From: Shewanella sp.
GTDB taxonomy: Bacteria; Pseudomonadota; Gammaproteobacteria; Enterobacterales; Shewanellaceae
Direction: 5' to 3'
DNA: 64,000 nucleotides
Assembly (NCBI RefSeq): GCF_013214165.1
Contig: NZ_JABSSM010000002.1
Span: 14,584-78,583 of the forward strand
The notes below the pieces were generated by a model that saw only the letters and a list, made by a program, of their open reading frames with translations, was not told the origin of the DNA and searched no databases. Positions within the stretch are counted from its first letter, which is position 1; the number at the start of each line of letters is the position of its first letter. A program made the position numbers and the translations under genes. Of the stretch, positions 9,105-17,717 are shown piece by piece.

Positions 9105-10814
9105 ATGCAGATCGAAAAGACAGCCGAACTTAACTTGTTATGGGGCACGCTTATTTTAGAGGAGCTTGCGCGACTGGGCGTGCAACATGTGTGCATGGCG
9201 CCGGGCTCGCGTTCTACGCCTTTGACCTTGGCCGCCGCTAAACAGAAAAAGTTGCAACAACATCTGCATTTTGACGAGCGTGGTCTGGGATTTATGGCGC
9301 TAGGTTTAGCCAAAGCGAGTCGAGCCCCCGTCGCTATCATCACCACATCGGGTACGGCTGTCGCTAATCTTTACCCAGCGATAATTGAAGCCTGGTTGAC
9401 CCATGTCCCTCTCATCGTTCTGTCCGGGGATAGGCCCCCAGAACTACTCGACTGCGGCGCCAACCAAGCCATAGCACAACCGGCGATTTTTTCTCAATAC
9501 GCTAAACAGGTAAACCTGCCCACACCTGGCCTCGCTATTCGACCCGAATCCCTGCTGGCTACATTAGATGAAGCCATCAGTAATCGGACTCAACCTGTAC
9601 ACATCAACTGCATGTATCGAGAACCCTTGTACCCTGCGACCATGAGTGCCAACTTCACCGAATATCTGAGCACCTTAGGCTCCTGGCAACATACCAGTCA
9701 GCCCTATGTTCAATATGGCAAGGCAAAACTGCAGAGCATACCGACTCAGGACTCACTGGCACGCTTCGTTCATGGCAAGGGAGTGATCATTGCCGGAACC
9801 TTGTCTCCCAAGGAGTCCCCGGAGGCCTTGATCTTGTTATCACAAAAGCTTGGCTGGCCGTTACTCACAGATGCTCAATCTCAGCTCAGACAGCACCCAG
9901 GTGTTATCGGCAATATAGACCAACTGCTGCATCAGCCTAAGGCCAGAGCCATCCTGCAACAGGCCGAACGCGTCCTAGTCTTCGGTGGTCGTCTCATATC
10001 AAAGCGATTAATCAGTTATCTTGCCGAACAAAAATGGAAGTGTTACTGGCAAGTGCTGCCGACACAGATGAAGCTAGATCCCAGCCATAGCAGCAAACAA
10101 GTTTGGCTGTGTGAGTTGCAAACATTTGCCTCACTAGCCTGGCCTAGATCTTCACAGGTCAATTGGGCTCTGCAGCTGACTCGAGTCAATGACAATCTGG
10201 AAAACCTGTTCCAACATCAGATAGACAATGGTGAATTCGGCGAGGCCATGGTGGTTCGTACTATCGCCAGATCGCAGCAAGCATCACAGCAAGTATTTAT
10301 TGGCAACAGCTTACCCGTGCGCCTCTATGATATGTTTGCCCCTATGACCCCAGAGTACGGCTCCACTTACACTAACCGTGGTGCATCGGGCATAGATGGG
10401 CTATTAGCGACGGCTTGTGGTATTGCCAAGCATAGCAAGACAGCAACCACCTTAATCATTGGCGATATATCCCAGCTACACGATCTTAACTCCCTTGCCA
10501 TCGCACGCACCATGAAAACACCTTTTGTCGTGGTGATCTTAAACAACGATGGCGGCAACATCTTTAACTTATTACCCGTCCCTGACGAGAAGTTAAGAAA
10601 CGATTATTATCGCCTCTCCCACGGGCTGGAGTTTGGTTATGCTGCCGCCATGTTTGGCATCGCCTACAACCAGGTGGATGATATAGAGGGCTTCAATGCG
10701 GCCTATCTGGATGCCATTGAATTCGATGGTCCCTCTGTTATCGAAGTGACTGTGGCACAACAGCAAGCCAGCGAACAGATAACTAAAATCGCTTGCTGGG
10801 TAAAGCAGAACTAA
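9105..10814 (+). CDS. menD: 2-succinyl-5-enolpyruvyl-6-hydroxy-3-cyclohexene-1-carboxylate synthase (MenD)
   Basis: 569 residues, close to the usual MenD length of about 560. It condenses isochorismate with 2-oxoglutarate using thiamine diphosphate in menaquinone synthesis. Visible MenD landmarks are [16 protein letters not shown] and [16 protein letters not shown] (N-terminal Pyr domain with the cofactor-activating Glu), [12 protein letters not shown], and the C-terminal ThDP/Mg block [25 protein letters not shown]. First of four men genes; menH overlaps its stop. No menF is present upstream in the window, so isochorismate synthase must be encoded elsewhere. Confidence 0.95.
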   Translation: MQIEKTAELNLLWGTLILEELARLGVQHVCMAPGSRSTPLTLAAAKQKKLQQHLHFDERGLGFMALGLAKASRAPVAIITTSGTAVANLYPAIIEAWLTHVPLIVLSGDRPPELLDCGANQAIAQPAIFSQYAKQVNLPTPGLAIRPESLLATLDEAISNRTQPVHINCMYREPLYPATMSANFTEYLSTLGSWQHTSQPYVQYGKAKLQSIPTQDSLARFVHGKGVIIAGTLSPKESPEALILLSQKLGWPLLTDAQSQLRQHPGVIGNIDQLLHQPKARAILQQAERVLVFGGRLISKRLISYLAEQKWKCYWQVLPTQMKLDPSHSSKQVWLCELQTFASLAWPRSSQVNWALQLTRVNDNLENLFQHQIDNGEFGEAMVVRTIARSQQASQQVFIGNSLPVRLYDMFAPMTPEYGSTYTNRGASGIDGLLATACGIAKHSKTATTLIIGDISQLHDLNSLAIARTMKTPFVVVILNNDGGNIFNLLPVPDEKLRNDYYRLSHGLEFGYAAAMFGIAYNQVDDIEGFNAAYLDAIEFDGPSVIEVTVAQQQASEQITKIACWVKQN

Positions 10815-11596
10815 TGTTAGCCTTAACGAGCCATGGTAATAAGGGTAATCCACCTCTGCTCATGATCCATGGTTTCCTGGGGAGTAGAGTCGACTGGGCA
10901 CCTCTGCTACCTGAGCTGAGCAAACATTTTTATTGTATCTGCATCGACTTGCCTGGACACGGAGACAGCCCGGTATTGTCACTCGACACACCCGGCTTAT
11001 ATCAGGTGGCCAAGGCTGTTCATCAATCGATTTCGGCTCTGCACATAGATAAATACCATCTACTGGGCTACTCACTCGGCGGGCGTATCTGCTTGCATAT
11101 CGCTCGGCTATACAGAGATCGGATCCTTAGCCTACATATCGAGTCCGCTCACCCGGGACTTATCGGCACCAGCGATAGAAAGGCCAGGCTCAGCAAGGAT
11201 AAAATGTGGCACGCCAGACTCGCCAGCCTGAGTTTGACAGACTTCCTCAATGCCTGGTACCAGCAGGGGGTGTTTTCCGAGCTCTCTGTGGTAGCACGGC
11301 AAGCCTTGGTCAAGAAGCGCAGTAAAAATAGTGCTCAGGCGCTGCAGTCGATCTACCTGGCGACATCACTCGCCGTTCAAGAAGATCTGATTGAGTTACC
11401 CAAGCAGATTTCAGCTCCCTGTCATTACTATGTCGGCAAGGATGACAGTAAATTTTTGGCCCTGGCGCTGCGCTGGCAGAGTCAGTCAAGATTAACAGTG
11501 CATCAATTCGAGCGGGCCGGGCACAATGCTCACCTGGCTGCTGCGGATAAATTTTGTCAGCAATTGATATTACAACTCATAGAGACCCCGCAATGA
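10814..11596 (+). CDS. menH: SHCHC synthase, alpha/beta hydrolase (MenH)
   Basis: 260 residues from the ATG at 10814, which overlaps the menD stop as TAATG; a longer TTG version starting at 10793 is possible but less likely. MenH eliminates pyruvate from the MenD product. The alpha/beta-hydrolase features are present: oxyanion strand MIHGFLGSRVDW, DLPGHGDS, nucleophile elbow LLGYSLGGR (Ser), an Asp in VGKDDSKF, and catalytic His in RAGHNAHLA near the C-terminus. The gene is translationally coupled to menD and to menC (ATGA overlap). Confidence 0.93.
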   Translation: MLALTSHGNKGNPPLLMIHGFLGSRVDWAPLLPELSKHFYCICIDLPGHGDSPVLSLDTPGLYQVAKAVHQSISALHIDKYHLLGYSLGGRICLHIARLYRDRILSLHIESAHPGLIGTSDRKARLSKDKMWHARLASLSLTDFLNAWYQQGVFSELSVVARQALVKKRSKNSAQALQSIYLATSLAVQEDLIELPKQISAPCHYYVGKDDSKFLALALRWQSQSRLTVHQFERAGHNAHLAAADKFCQQLILQLIETPQ

Positions 11597-12660
11597 TCAT
11601 CTCCACGGCTCAGCTATATTCTTACCAGATCCCCTTGGATAAACAGCTTCCTGTCGGCAAACAGCGTATCGAACTGCGTAGCGGACTGGTTCTCAGGCTT
11701 CAAGTGACAGAGAACTCAGCAGCCGAAAGCACATCTGACTCACGCACCGAATTGGTCGAAATAAGCCCTTTGTCGGGTCTCGATATCGATAACCGCCCCT
11801 TAATGGCTTTCAGCCAGGAAAGCTTGCAAGAGGTCAGCCAACAACTGGAAGAGCGACTCGAGTCGCTCATAGGTAAACCGCTAATCCAGCTGTTAGATCT
11901 CGCCGAAGAGACGCAATACCCATCACTCGCGTTCGGCTTGAGCCTGCTCTATGCCAAGCTTATCGGCCAGCTCGATGACACAAAAATGTCGCTTCAGGAG
12001 ACTAGAGTCGTTCCGCTTATCTATCGTGGCCAAGATGAGCCAGTTAGCAGCTTGCACGCACGAGTGCGCGCCCTACCTAGGGACACACATTCAGTTAAGA
12101 TAAAAGTCGCCCAGATCTCACTGGAAGAAGAGATCCAACTCGTGCATCAGGTGCTCGCCATAAGACCCGATCTAAAACTCAGACTCGATGCCAACCGAGG
12201 CTTCAGCTTAGAGCAGGCCATCGAGTTTGCCGCCTGCCTGCCTATAGACGCTGTCGAGTACATAGAAGAGCCTTGCATCGACCATAACGACAACCCAAAC
12301 TTCTATCGAGCCATAGGCATGCCCTGGGCATTGGATGAGACCCTTAACGATGCTAAATTCAAGTTTGTGATGCAGCCTGGCCTCACGGCGCTAGTCATCA
12401 AGCCTATGCTCATCGGCACGCTAGAGAAGATACAAAATTTACAGCATGAAGCCGATCTGTGTGGCGTGCGCACCATATTAAGCTCCAGCTTGGAGGCCAG
12501 CCTAGGCATTGAGGCTTTAGCCAGATTAAACCAGATAATGTCGCCGGATGAGATCCCCGGGCTAGATACCTTAGCGGCATTTAGCGCCGATCTGATCATC
12601 GACTCGGGCAAGAGTAAATGCCTGAGCTGTGATGAACTCACCTTGATCAAATCAGTCTAG
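11593..12660 (+). CDS. menC: o-Succinylbenzoate synthase (MenC)
   Basis: 355 residues from ATG 11593, which overlaps the menH stop (ATGA). It dehydrates SHCHC to o-succinylbenzoate. The enolase-superfamily barrel is visible in order: VKIKVAQ (catalytic Lys), LRLDANRGFS (Mg Asp), EYIEEPC (Mg Glu), ALDETLND (Mg Asp) and ALVIKPMLIG (second catalytic Lys). A longer in-frame start at 11554 would lie inside menH and is rejected. Length is slightly above the ~320 residues of E. coli MenC. Confidence 0.93.
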   Translation: MIISTAQLYSYQIPLDKQLPVGKQRIELRSGLVLRLQVTENSAAESTSDSRTELVEISPLSGLDIDNRPLMAFSQESLQEVSQQLEERLESLIGKPLIQLLDLAEETQYPSLAFGLSLLYAKLIGQLDDTKMSLQETRVVPLIYRGQDEPVSSLHARVRALPRDTHSVKIKVAQISLEEEIQLVHQVLAIRPDLKLRLDANRGFSLEQAIEFAACLPIDAVEYIEEPCIDHNDNPNFYRAIGMPWALDETLNDAKFKFVMQPGLTALVIKPMLIGTLEKIQNLQHEADLCGVRTILSSSLEASLGIEALARLNQIMSPDEIPGLDTLAAFSADLIIDSGKSKCLSCDELTLIKSV

Positions 12661-12674
12661 GTAAAGGAGGTTCC

Positions 12675-14177
12675 TTGCAACGAGTCCCTGTTATCTCTCC
12701 CCTGCATCAGACGGCGAAAACCCATCCACATTCGATAGCGATAAGCTGGCGCAGCAAGGGAGTCAAGATAGCGCTGCGCTATTCTGAGCTGAGCCAGAGG
12801 GTCATGGTCCTAGGCGAGAAACTGCTTGCCTCAGGCTTAACAAGAGGAGATCGTCTCGCCTGCATTGACAGTAATTCCCCCGAATTAGTCATGCTCTACT
12901 GGGCCTGTATCGACCAAGGCATACTCTTCTGTCCACTCTCACCACGATTTCCCTCGGCACAGATTACTGAACTAGTCGAGAGATACACATTGACCCATGT
13001 CTGGACGGGAGAGCAGCACCAGGATGTGCTAACTCCGGCCTTAAGCCCGAGGCTAATCTCCTTAGACGTTAGCCTGACGAGTCAGCCGCATTTAGCCAAA
13101 ACTCAACCGGCCCAATCCTATCCACCTCAATATCAAGCGACCAGAGTCGATGCGCAGCTCGCTGCCAACATCATTCTCACGTCGGGCAGCAGTGGTGTGC
13201 CTAAGGCCGCGTTGCACAGCCTCAATAACCATATTGCAAATGCACAGGGCTCCCGCAGCTTCATCCCTCTCGAGCCCGGCGATAGCTGGCTACTCACCTT
13301 GCCAGTGTTTCATATTGGTGGTCTGGCAATCATCAACCGCTGCGCCTTAGCCGCCGCAGCGGTCGTATTGCAAGATAGGGACGCCAAACTATCGGAGCAA
13401 TTAACCAGAGATAAGATCACTCATCTTTCATTGGTGGCGACTCAGCTGGTCCGCTTATTGAATCAAGATGCCAGCAGTCTTCGACAGGTGAAGGCGTTAC
13501 TGCTCGGCGGCGGGGCTATCTCTCCTGCTCTCTTGGCCCAATTGGAAAGCCTAAAAATACCCAGCTTCACCAGCTATGGTATGACAGAGATGGGCTCGCA
13601 GATCACCACAGGTATTGCCAATGAAGACGGCAGTTGTGGTCATCTATTACCGGGCCGAGAGCTTAAGATCCAAGACAACAAGATCTATGTCAGGGGCGAA
13701 ACACTCTTTCTGGGCTATCTCGAGCCTCATTATCCAGCACAATCTCTTAGCCACTCTCTTGCAGAGACTGAAAAACAGATAACACTGACATTGGACCCAG
13801 ATGCTTGGTTCTTTACCGAGGACAGGGGCTATTGGAACGAGGACGGAAATCTGTGCATCTTAGGTCGCTGCGATAACATGTTTATCTGTGGCGGTGAAAA
13901 TATTCAACCCGAAGAGATAGAGGCGATACTCAAGCAGCACCCCGAGATTAAAGAGGCTATCGTATTCCCACAGTTTGATGACGAGTTTGGCAACTTGCCA
14001 GCGGCGATAATCAAGGGACATATCCCTGAGCAGAGTGAACTAGACGCCTTAGTCTGCAACCAAGCCGCCCGTTTTAAACGCCCTCGCCACTACTATTCCT
14101 GGCCTGAGGTCGAGCAAACCAGTTTAAAGGTATCGCGCCAACAGATAATTAAGGCGGTTTTAGGAGCTAAAATCTAA
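12675..14177 (+). CDS. menE: o-Succinylbenzoate-CoA ligase (MenE)
   Basis: 500 residues. An AMP-forming ligase that activates o-succinylbenzoate for MenB. Motifs: phosphate loop ILTSGSSGVPKAALHS, SYGMTEMGSQIT, hinge EDRGYWNEDGNLCILGR, and the C-terminal lobe Lys region SLKVSRQQI. The start is TTG at 12675, chosen because AAAGGAGG (12663-12670) sits four bases ahead and no ATG is close; the protein start is QRVPVISPLHQTAKTHP, appropriate for the family. Fourth gene of the men operon, 14 bp after menC. MenA and MenB are not in the window. Confidence 0.92.
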   Translation: MQRVPVISPLHQTAKTHPHSIAISWRSKGVKIALRYSELSQRVMVLGEKLLASGLTRGDRLACIDSNSPELVMLYWACIDQGILFCPLSPRFPSAQITELVERYTLTHVWTGEQHQDVLTPALSPRLISLDVSLTSQPHLAKTQPAQSYPPQYQATRVDAQLAANIILTSGSSGVPKAALHSLNNHIANAQGSRSFIPLEPGDSWLLTLPVFHIGGLAIINRCALAAAAVVLQDRDAKLSEQLTRDKITHLSLVATQLVRLLNQDASSLRQVKALLLGGGAISPALLAQLESLKIPSFTSYGMTEMGSQITTGIANEDGSCGHLLPGRELKIQDNKIYVRGETLFLGYLEPHYPAQSLSHSLAETEKQITLTLDPDAWFFTEDRGYWNEDGNLCILGRCDNMFICGGENIQPEEIEAILKQHPEIKEAIVFPQFDDEFGNLPAAIIKGHIPEQSELDALVCNQAARFKRPRHYYSWPEVEQTSLKVSRQQIIKAVLGAKI

Positions 14178-14433
14178 GATGCTTCTAACCGCTAAGATGA
14201 CGGCCTGCGGCCTATCGCTTCGCGGACGGCTACGCCTATTCGACGGGCTTTGCCCTGATAATGAAGCATCATATTTTCGGTAGGAAGCGCTTTAACCCCG
14301 AGGTTCATGGATTAATTCTCTCCCGGCTAAAGCCGGTCCTACAACGAACACAAGCGGCCCTATCCCTACAGCGTAGCCCCATCTGACCGCCATGAATGGC
14401 GGAAATCCCGGTTATGCAGGGAGCAATAACCGG
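14178..14433. repeat. Intergenic REP-like segment with palindromes
   Basis: No gene is visible. The segment holds a stretch rich in short GC palindromes (CGGCCTGCGGCC; CCGGCTAAAGCCGG), then CCGCCATGAATGGCGG at 14387-14402 and CCGGTTAT..ATAACCGG at 14408-14433. These look like REP-type elements dispersed in intergenic DNA. Whether they also end menE transcription cannot be decided; no U-tract follows any of them. Confidence 0.55.
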
Positions 14434-14440
14434 CGCAGTC

Positions 14441-14719
14441 CCACCAGCGCTGCGTCATCTCTGCTCCACCAGCGCTGCATCGTCTCAGCTATCGGCATAA
14501 ATGTTCCAGACATAAACCCCCTCCATCGCTCTGACCGCAAGGGACTGTGGAAATGTGCAACAGATGTCGGGAACATCTGGCACCCTGCGATCGGGGATAA
14601 GTATATCCATATACAAAGCCGATAGCTTTCCATCCCTGGGCTCTCGGCATAAATGTTCCAGACATAAACCCCCTCCATCGCTATCCCTGCGATCGGGGAT
14701 AAGTATATCCATATACAAA
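14441..14719. repeat. Mosaic of direct repeats ending at the rpoH terminator
   Basis: Three repeat types are nested. A 25-bp unit starting CCACCAGCGCTGC occurs at 14441 and 14466. A 39-bp unit starting TCGGCATAAATGTTCCAGAC occurs at 14492-14530 and 14644-14682. A 35-bp unit starting CCCTGCGATCGGGGATAAGT occurs at 14583-14617 and 14685-14719. The last unit abuts the U-tract of the rpoH terminator and shares its tail pattern with the repeat at 405-499. Small open frames across these repeats look like chance. Confidence 0.7.
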
Positions 14720-14741
14720 AAAACCTGCCGCGGCAGGTTTT
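14713..14741 (-). terminator. Rho-independent terminator of rpoH
   Basis: On the minus strand AAAACCTGCCG (14741-14731) pairs perfectly with CGGCAGGTTTT (14730-14720) and is followed by further T residues. It lies 28 bases after the rpoH stop codon. Confidence 0.88.
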
Positions 14742-14768
14742 CATTGACTCTTTTTAGGCTAGCAAGCT

Positions 14769-15629
14769 TTACACTTCCATTCGGCCCTTGAGCTTGTTCA
14801 TGGCATTCTTCTCGAGTTGCCTGATACGTTCGGCAGAAACCTGATAAGTTGCGGCTAGCTCTTGTAACGTCGTCTTATCTTCATTCAGCCAACGGGCCTG
14901 AAGAATGTGTTGGCTACGTTCATCTAGGGTCTTGATGGCAGCCAGAAGACGAGTTTGATTACTTGCCTCTAAGTTATCAGTTTCGACTTGGCTCGCAAGA
15001 TCTGAAGAATGATCTTCAAGATACAGAGCAGGAGCATAATCCTGAATGTCATCGTCGTTATCGCTGGCAAGATCGAACGCTGGGTCTTGAGCGGCCATGC
15101 GTGACTCCATTTCGGTCACATCGGCCTTAGATACGCCCAGATTCTCGGCAACCATGCCAACTTCTGCATCACTAAACCAACCAAGACGTTTCTTCGCCTT
15201 ACGCAGGTTGAAGAACAGCTTGCGCTGAGCCTTAGTGGTAGCGACTTTCACGATGCGCCAGTTTTTAAGCACATACTCATGAATTTCGGCTTTAATCCAA
15301 TGAACGGCAAAAGAGACCAAGCGGACCCCAACATTAGGATCGAAACGCTTAACCGCCTTCATCAGACCAATATTGCCTTCTTGAATAAGATCAGCCTGAG
15401 GCAAGCCGTAACCGGCATAACCCTTGGCAACATGAACAACGAAACGAAGATGAGACATAATCAGCTGCTTCGCTGCCTGTATATCACCGGTTTCCTGTAA
15501 ACGCTTAGCCAACTCATATTCCTGCTCGGCTGCCAACATCGAGATGTTGTGTGCCGAATGAACATAAGCTTCCAGGCTACCGCTTCCATGGGGAACCACA
15601 AGTGCCATTGATTGCGTTTGATCAGTCAT
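14769..15629 (-). CDS. rpoH: RNA polymerase heat-shock sigma factor sigma-32 (RpoH)
   Basis: 286 residues from ATG 15629 ([13 protein letters not shown], matching the E. coli start MTDKMQSLAL); a longer frame opens seven codons upstream and is rejected. Region 2 is almost identical to E. coli: [20 protein letters not shown], then [20 protein letters not shown] and [20 protein letters not shown]; the RpoH box follows in [18 protein letters not shown]. The region 4 HTH is [20 protein letters not shown]. Downstream of ftsYEX as in E. coli, but separated by 342 bp, so it probably has its own promoters in 15630-15971. Confidence 0.97.
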   Translation of the reverse strand: MTDQTQSMALVVPHGSGSLEAYVHSAHNISMLAAEQEYELAKRLQETGDIQAAKQLIMSHLRFVVHVAKGYAGYGLPQADLIQEGNIGLMKAVKRFDPNVGVRLVSFAVHWIKAEIHEYVLKNWRIVKVATTKAQRKLFFNLRKAKKRLGWFSDAEVGMVAENLGVSKADVTEMESRMAAQDPAFDLASDNDDDIQDYAPALYLEDHSSDLASQVETDNLEASNQTRLLAAIKTLDERSQHILQARWLNEDKTTLQELAATYQVSAERIRQLEKNAMNKLKGRMEV

Positions 15630-15971
15630 TCGCGCTCCTATTCTTTTCAATTTACTCGTCTAACAAATACTACTAACAATACATTCATCGATATACAAGA
15701 CAGAGCCTAGCACCGACTTATTTCAACAAGATGAAAGTATTTATCACGGCTTGCCCCCTGTTAAATACCGAGGTAAAAAGGGCAGGTGGAGAACTATCGG
15801 TGATCTGACAACTTATGTCAATACACCTAAGATGAAAATTTTTAAACACATTTTACGCTTAATAGCGTCGCCCCTAGTGAATAGACAAGGCAAGTGAAGA
15901 TTAGTTCATAAAGCTCATCGTTCGTATAGGTAGCTATAAGGCTGGAAGGTTACAGACCCTCCAGCATCTCA
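15630..15971. other. rpoH upstream region, no gene seen
   Basis: 342 bp between ftsX and rpoH, AT-rich, with no credible frame on either strand. It should contain the rpoH promoters. I see no ftsX terminator with a U-tract; readthrough is possible. No sigma-32 or sigma-E promoter could be assigned with confidence by eye. Confidence 0.4.
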
Positions 15972-16937
15972 TTATGAAGGCTCGATCGCCCTCAGATGGT
16001 GGCGAACGGAGAGATATGACCCCAACCAGCCTAAGAAAGAGGCGAGCCCCACAAGCTGGCCAAGTTCCACCAAAGACAAAGATTGCATCTGCAGCTGGCT
16101 ACCGTATAAGCCCAATAATTCAGCCAATGCACTGTCGAGATACCAGACCAGGAGGTTGATGATAATCCAGGCTAATATGCCACCTATGATGCCGTACCAG
16201 ATCCCTGTATACAAGAATGGTCTCTGAATAAAGGCCTCTGTCGCCCCGACTAGCTTCATGACTTCGATCTCGGTGCGACGATTCATGATGGCCAAACGTA
16301 TGGTATTACCTATCACGAGCACAACGGCTAACACTAATAAGGCGGCAATGGCTAACACTGTACGCTCAAGTAACTTCACCACGGCCTGCAGTCTTTCCAG
16401 CCACTCGATATCGAGTCGGCCAAAGCTCACTTCGGGCTCCAGTTCCAACTTCTTCAGCAACTCACGTGCGCCGGTAGGACTCGAGTATCTGAGACTCGGC
16501 GTCACAGTCACCACGGCTGGCAGTGGATTAGTGTCTAAATAAGACAGGGCTTCACCGAACCCTGACAGTGACTGGAACTCTTCGAGCGCCTGTTCACGAT
16601 TGATATAATTCACCTCGCCGACTTCAGGGTAAACCTTAATCCGGGTGATTAAGCTTTGAATTGTTCTCTCGCTACGAGCATCTTCGACAAATAGCGATAT
16701 CTCGGCGGCACTGTTCCAGGATTGAGTTATCGTCTCGGCATTTTTAACTAGGACTTGTAGTGCGGCCGGCAGGCTTAAACTCACCCCGAGCACAGCCATA
16801 GTCATGATAGAGGAGACAGGATCACGCCAGAGCTCTCCCATGCTACCCATGGCATGTTGTATATGGCGAATGAAGAACATCACAATACGACCTGAGATGG
16901 GTAACTTGCTTCTGGTTAGCTGAGGCTTCTTGCTCAT
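15972..16937 (-). CDS. ftsX: Cell division protein FtsX (ABC transporter permease-like)
   Basis: 321 residues. Four membrane helices (about 47-65, 195-220, 245-270 and 290-312) with a large periplasmic loop between the first two, as expected for FtsX. The loop contains ISLFVEDARSERTIQSLITR and the EVNYINREQALEEFQSLSGF region typical of the family. With FtsE it forms an ATP-driven divisome complex that activates cell-wall amidases via EnvC. Third gene of ftsY-ftsE-ftsX, 35 bp after ftsE. Confidence 0.95.
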   Translation of the reverse strand: MSKKPQLTRSKLPISGRIVMFFIRHIQHAMGSMGELWRDPVSSIMTMAVLGVSLSLPAALQVLVKNAETITQSWNSAAEISLFVEDARSERTIQSLITRIKVYPEVGEVNYINREQALEEFQSLSGFGEALSYLDTNPLPAVVTVTPSLRYSSPTGARELLKKLELEPEVSFGRLDIEWLERLQAVVKLLERTVLAIAALLVLAVVLVIGNTIRLAIMNRRTEIEVMKLVGATEAFIQRPFLYTGIWYGIIGGILAWIIINLLVWYLDSALAELLGLYGSQLQMQSLSLVELGQLVGLASFLGWLGSYLSVRHHLRAIEPS

Positions 16938-16972
16938 GTCATTCCCTGTGTGCCATTAGACATCATATTGAT

Positions 16973-17668
16973 TTAAACAGTAAATGGGCTTGCCGGAGCA
17001 GAAGTAAGCTCCTCCCCTCCTAACATTCGCCCCTGCTTTAGGGTCAAGGTGCGATATTTCATTCTAGCGATAAGGCCTAAGTCGTGCGTAGCAATGAGTA
17101 CCGTGGTACCTGAGTCATTAAACGTCTCGAAGAGGCGCAAGATATCCATAGATAACTTGGGATCTAAGTTCCCCGTGGGCTCATCGGCCAACAGCAGAGG
17201 CGGCTTATTTACAATCGCCCGGGCGATGCCCACACGTTGTTGCTCACCGCCAGAGAGCATGATGGGGTGGTGACGCTCTTTGCCATAGAGTCCAACCATG
17301 TCCAGTGCTGCTAACACACGCTTTTTTATCTCGCCATGGGAAAAGCCTTCGATCACGAGTGGCAGGGCGACATTATCGAAAACGCTCTTCTCCATCAACA
17401 AGTGATGGTTCTGGAAAATCATGCCGATATCTCGTCGAAGAAACGGCACATCCTTTCGAGTCAATTTGGCAATATTGTGTCCATTAATAGACACCCGGCC
17501 AGCATTAGCACGCTCAATCACAGTGATTAACTTAAGCAAGGTACTCTTACCAGCACCCGAATGACCAGTTAAGAACGCCATTTCACCTCGTTTAAGATGA
17601 AAGTTAACATCAGTTAAGGCTTTCTGCCCACCCGGATAAACTTTACTTACCTGCTCAAATTGAATCAT
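16973..17668 (-). CDS. ftsE: Cell division ATP-binding protein FtsE
   Basis: 231 residues. Complete ABC ATPase: Walker [10 protein letters not shown] (about 36-44), Q-loop FQNHHLLM, signature [15 protein letters not shown], Walker [14 protein letters not shown] and the switch His in IATHDLGLI. It starts [20 protein letters not shown], as FtsE does. It lies 49 bp after ftsY and 35 bp before ftsX, in one operon with conserved order. Confidence 0.96.
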   Translation of the reverse strand: MIQFEQVSKVYPGGQKALTDVNFHLKRGEMAFLTGHSGAGKSTLLKLITVIERANAGRVSINGHNIAKLTRKDVPFLRRDIGMIFQNHHLLMEKSVFDNVALPLVIEGFSHGEIKKRVLAALDMVGLYGKERHHPIMLSGGEQQRVGIARAIVNKPPLLLADEPTGNLDPKLSMDILRLFETFNDSGTTVLIATHDLGLIARMKYRTLTLKQGRMLGGEELTSAPASPFTV

Positions 17669-17717
17669 CTGTTCTCATTTCCCTCTGAAAAGAGTCCTGG
17701 CCTAGGCGTTAAATCAA

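Noticed and set aside
9065-9346. Minus-strand frame over the menD start
   Set aside because: Antisense to the conserved MenD N-terminal motifs, no family resemblance.
14392-14791. Several small frames on both strands between menE and rpoH
   Set aside because: They run through the direct repeats and the rpoH terminator; similarity between them only reflects the repeat units.
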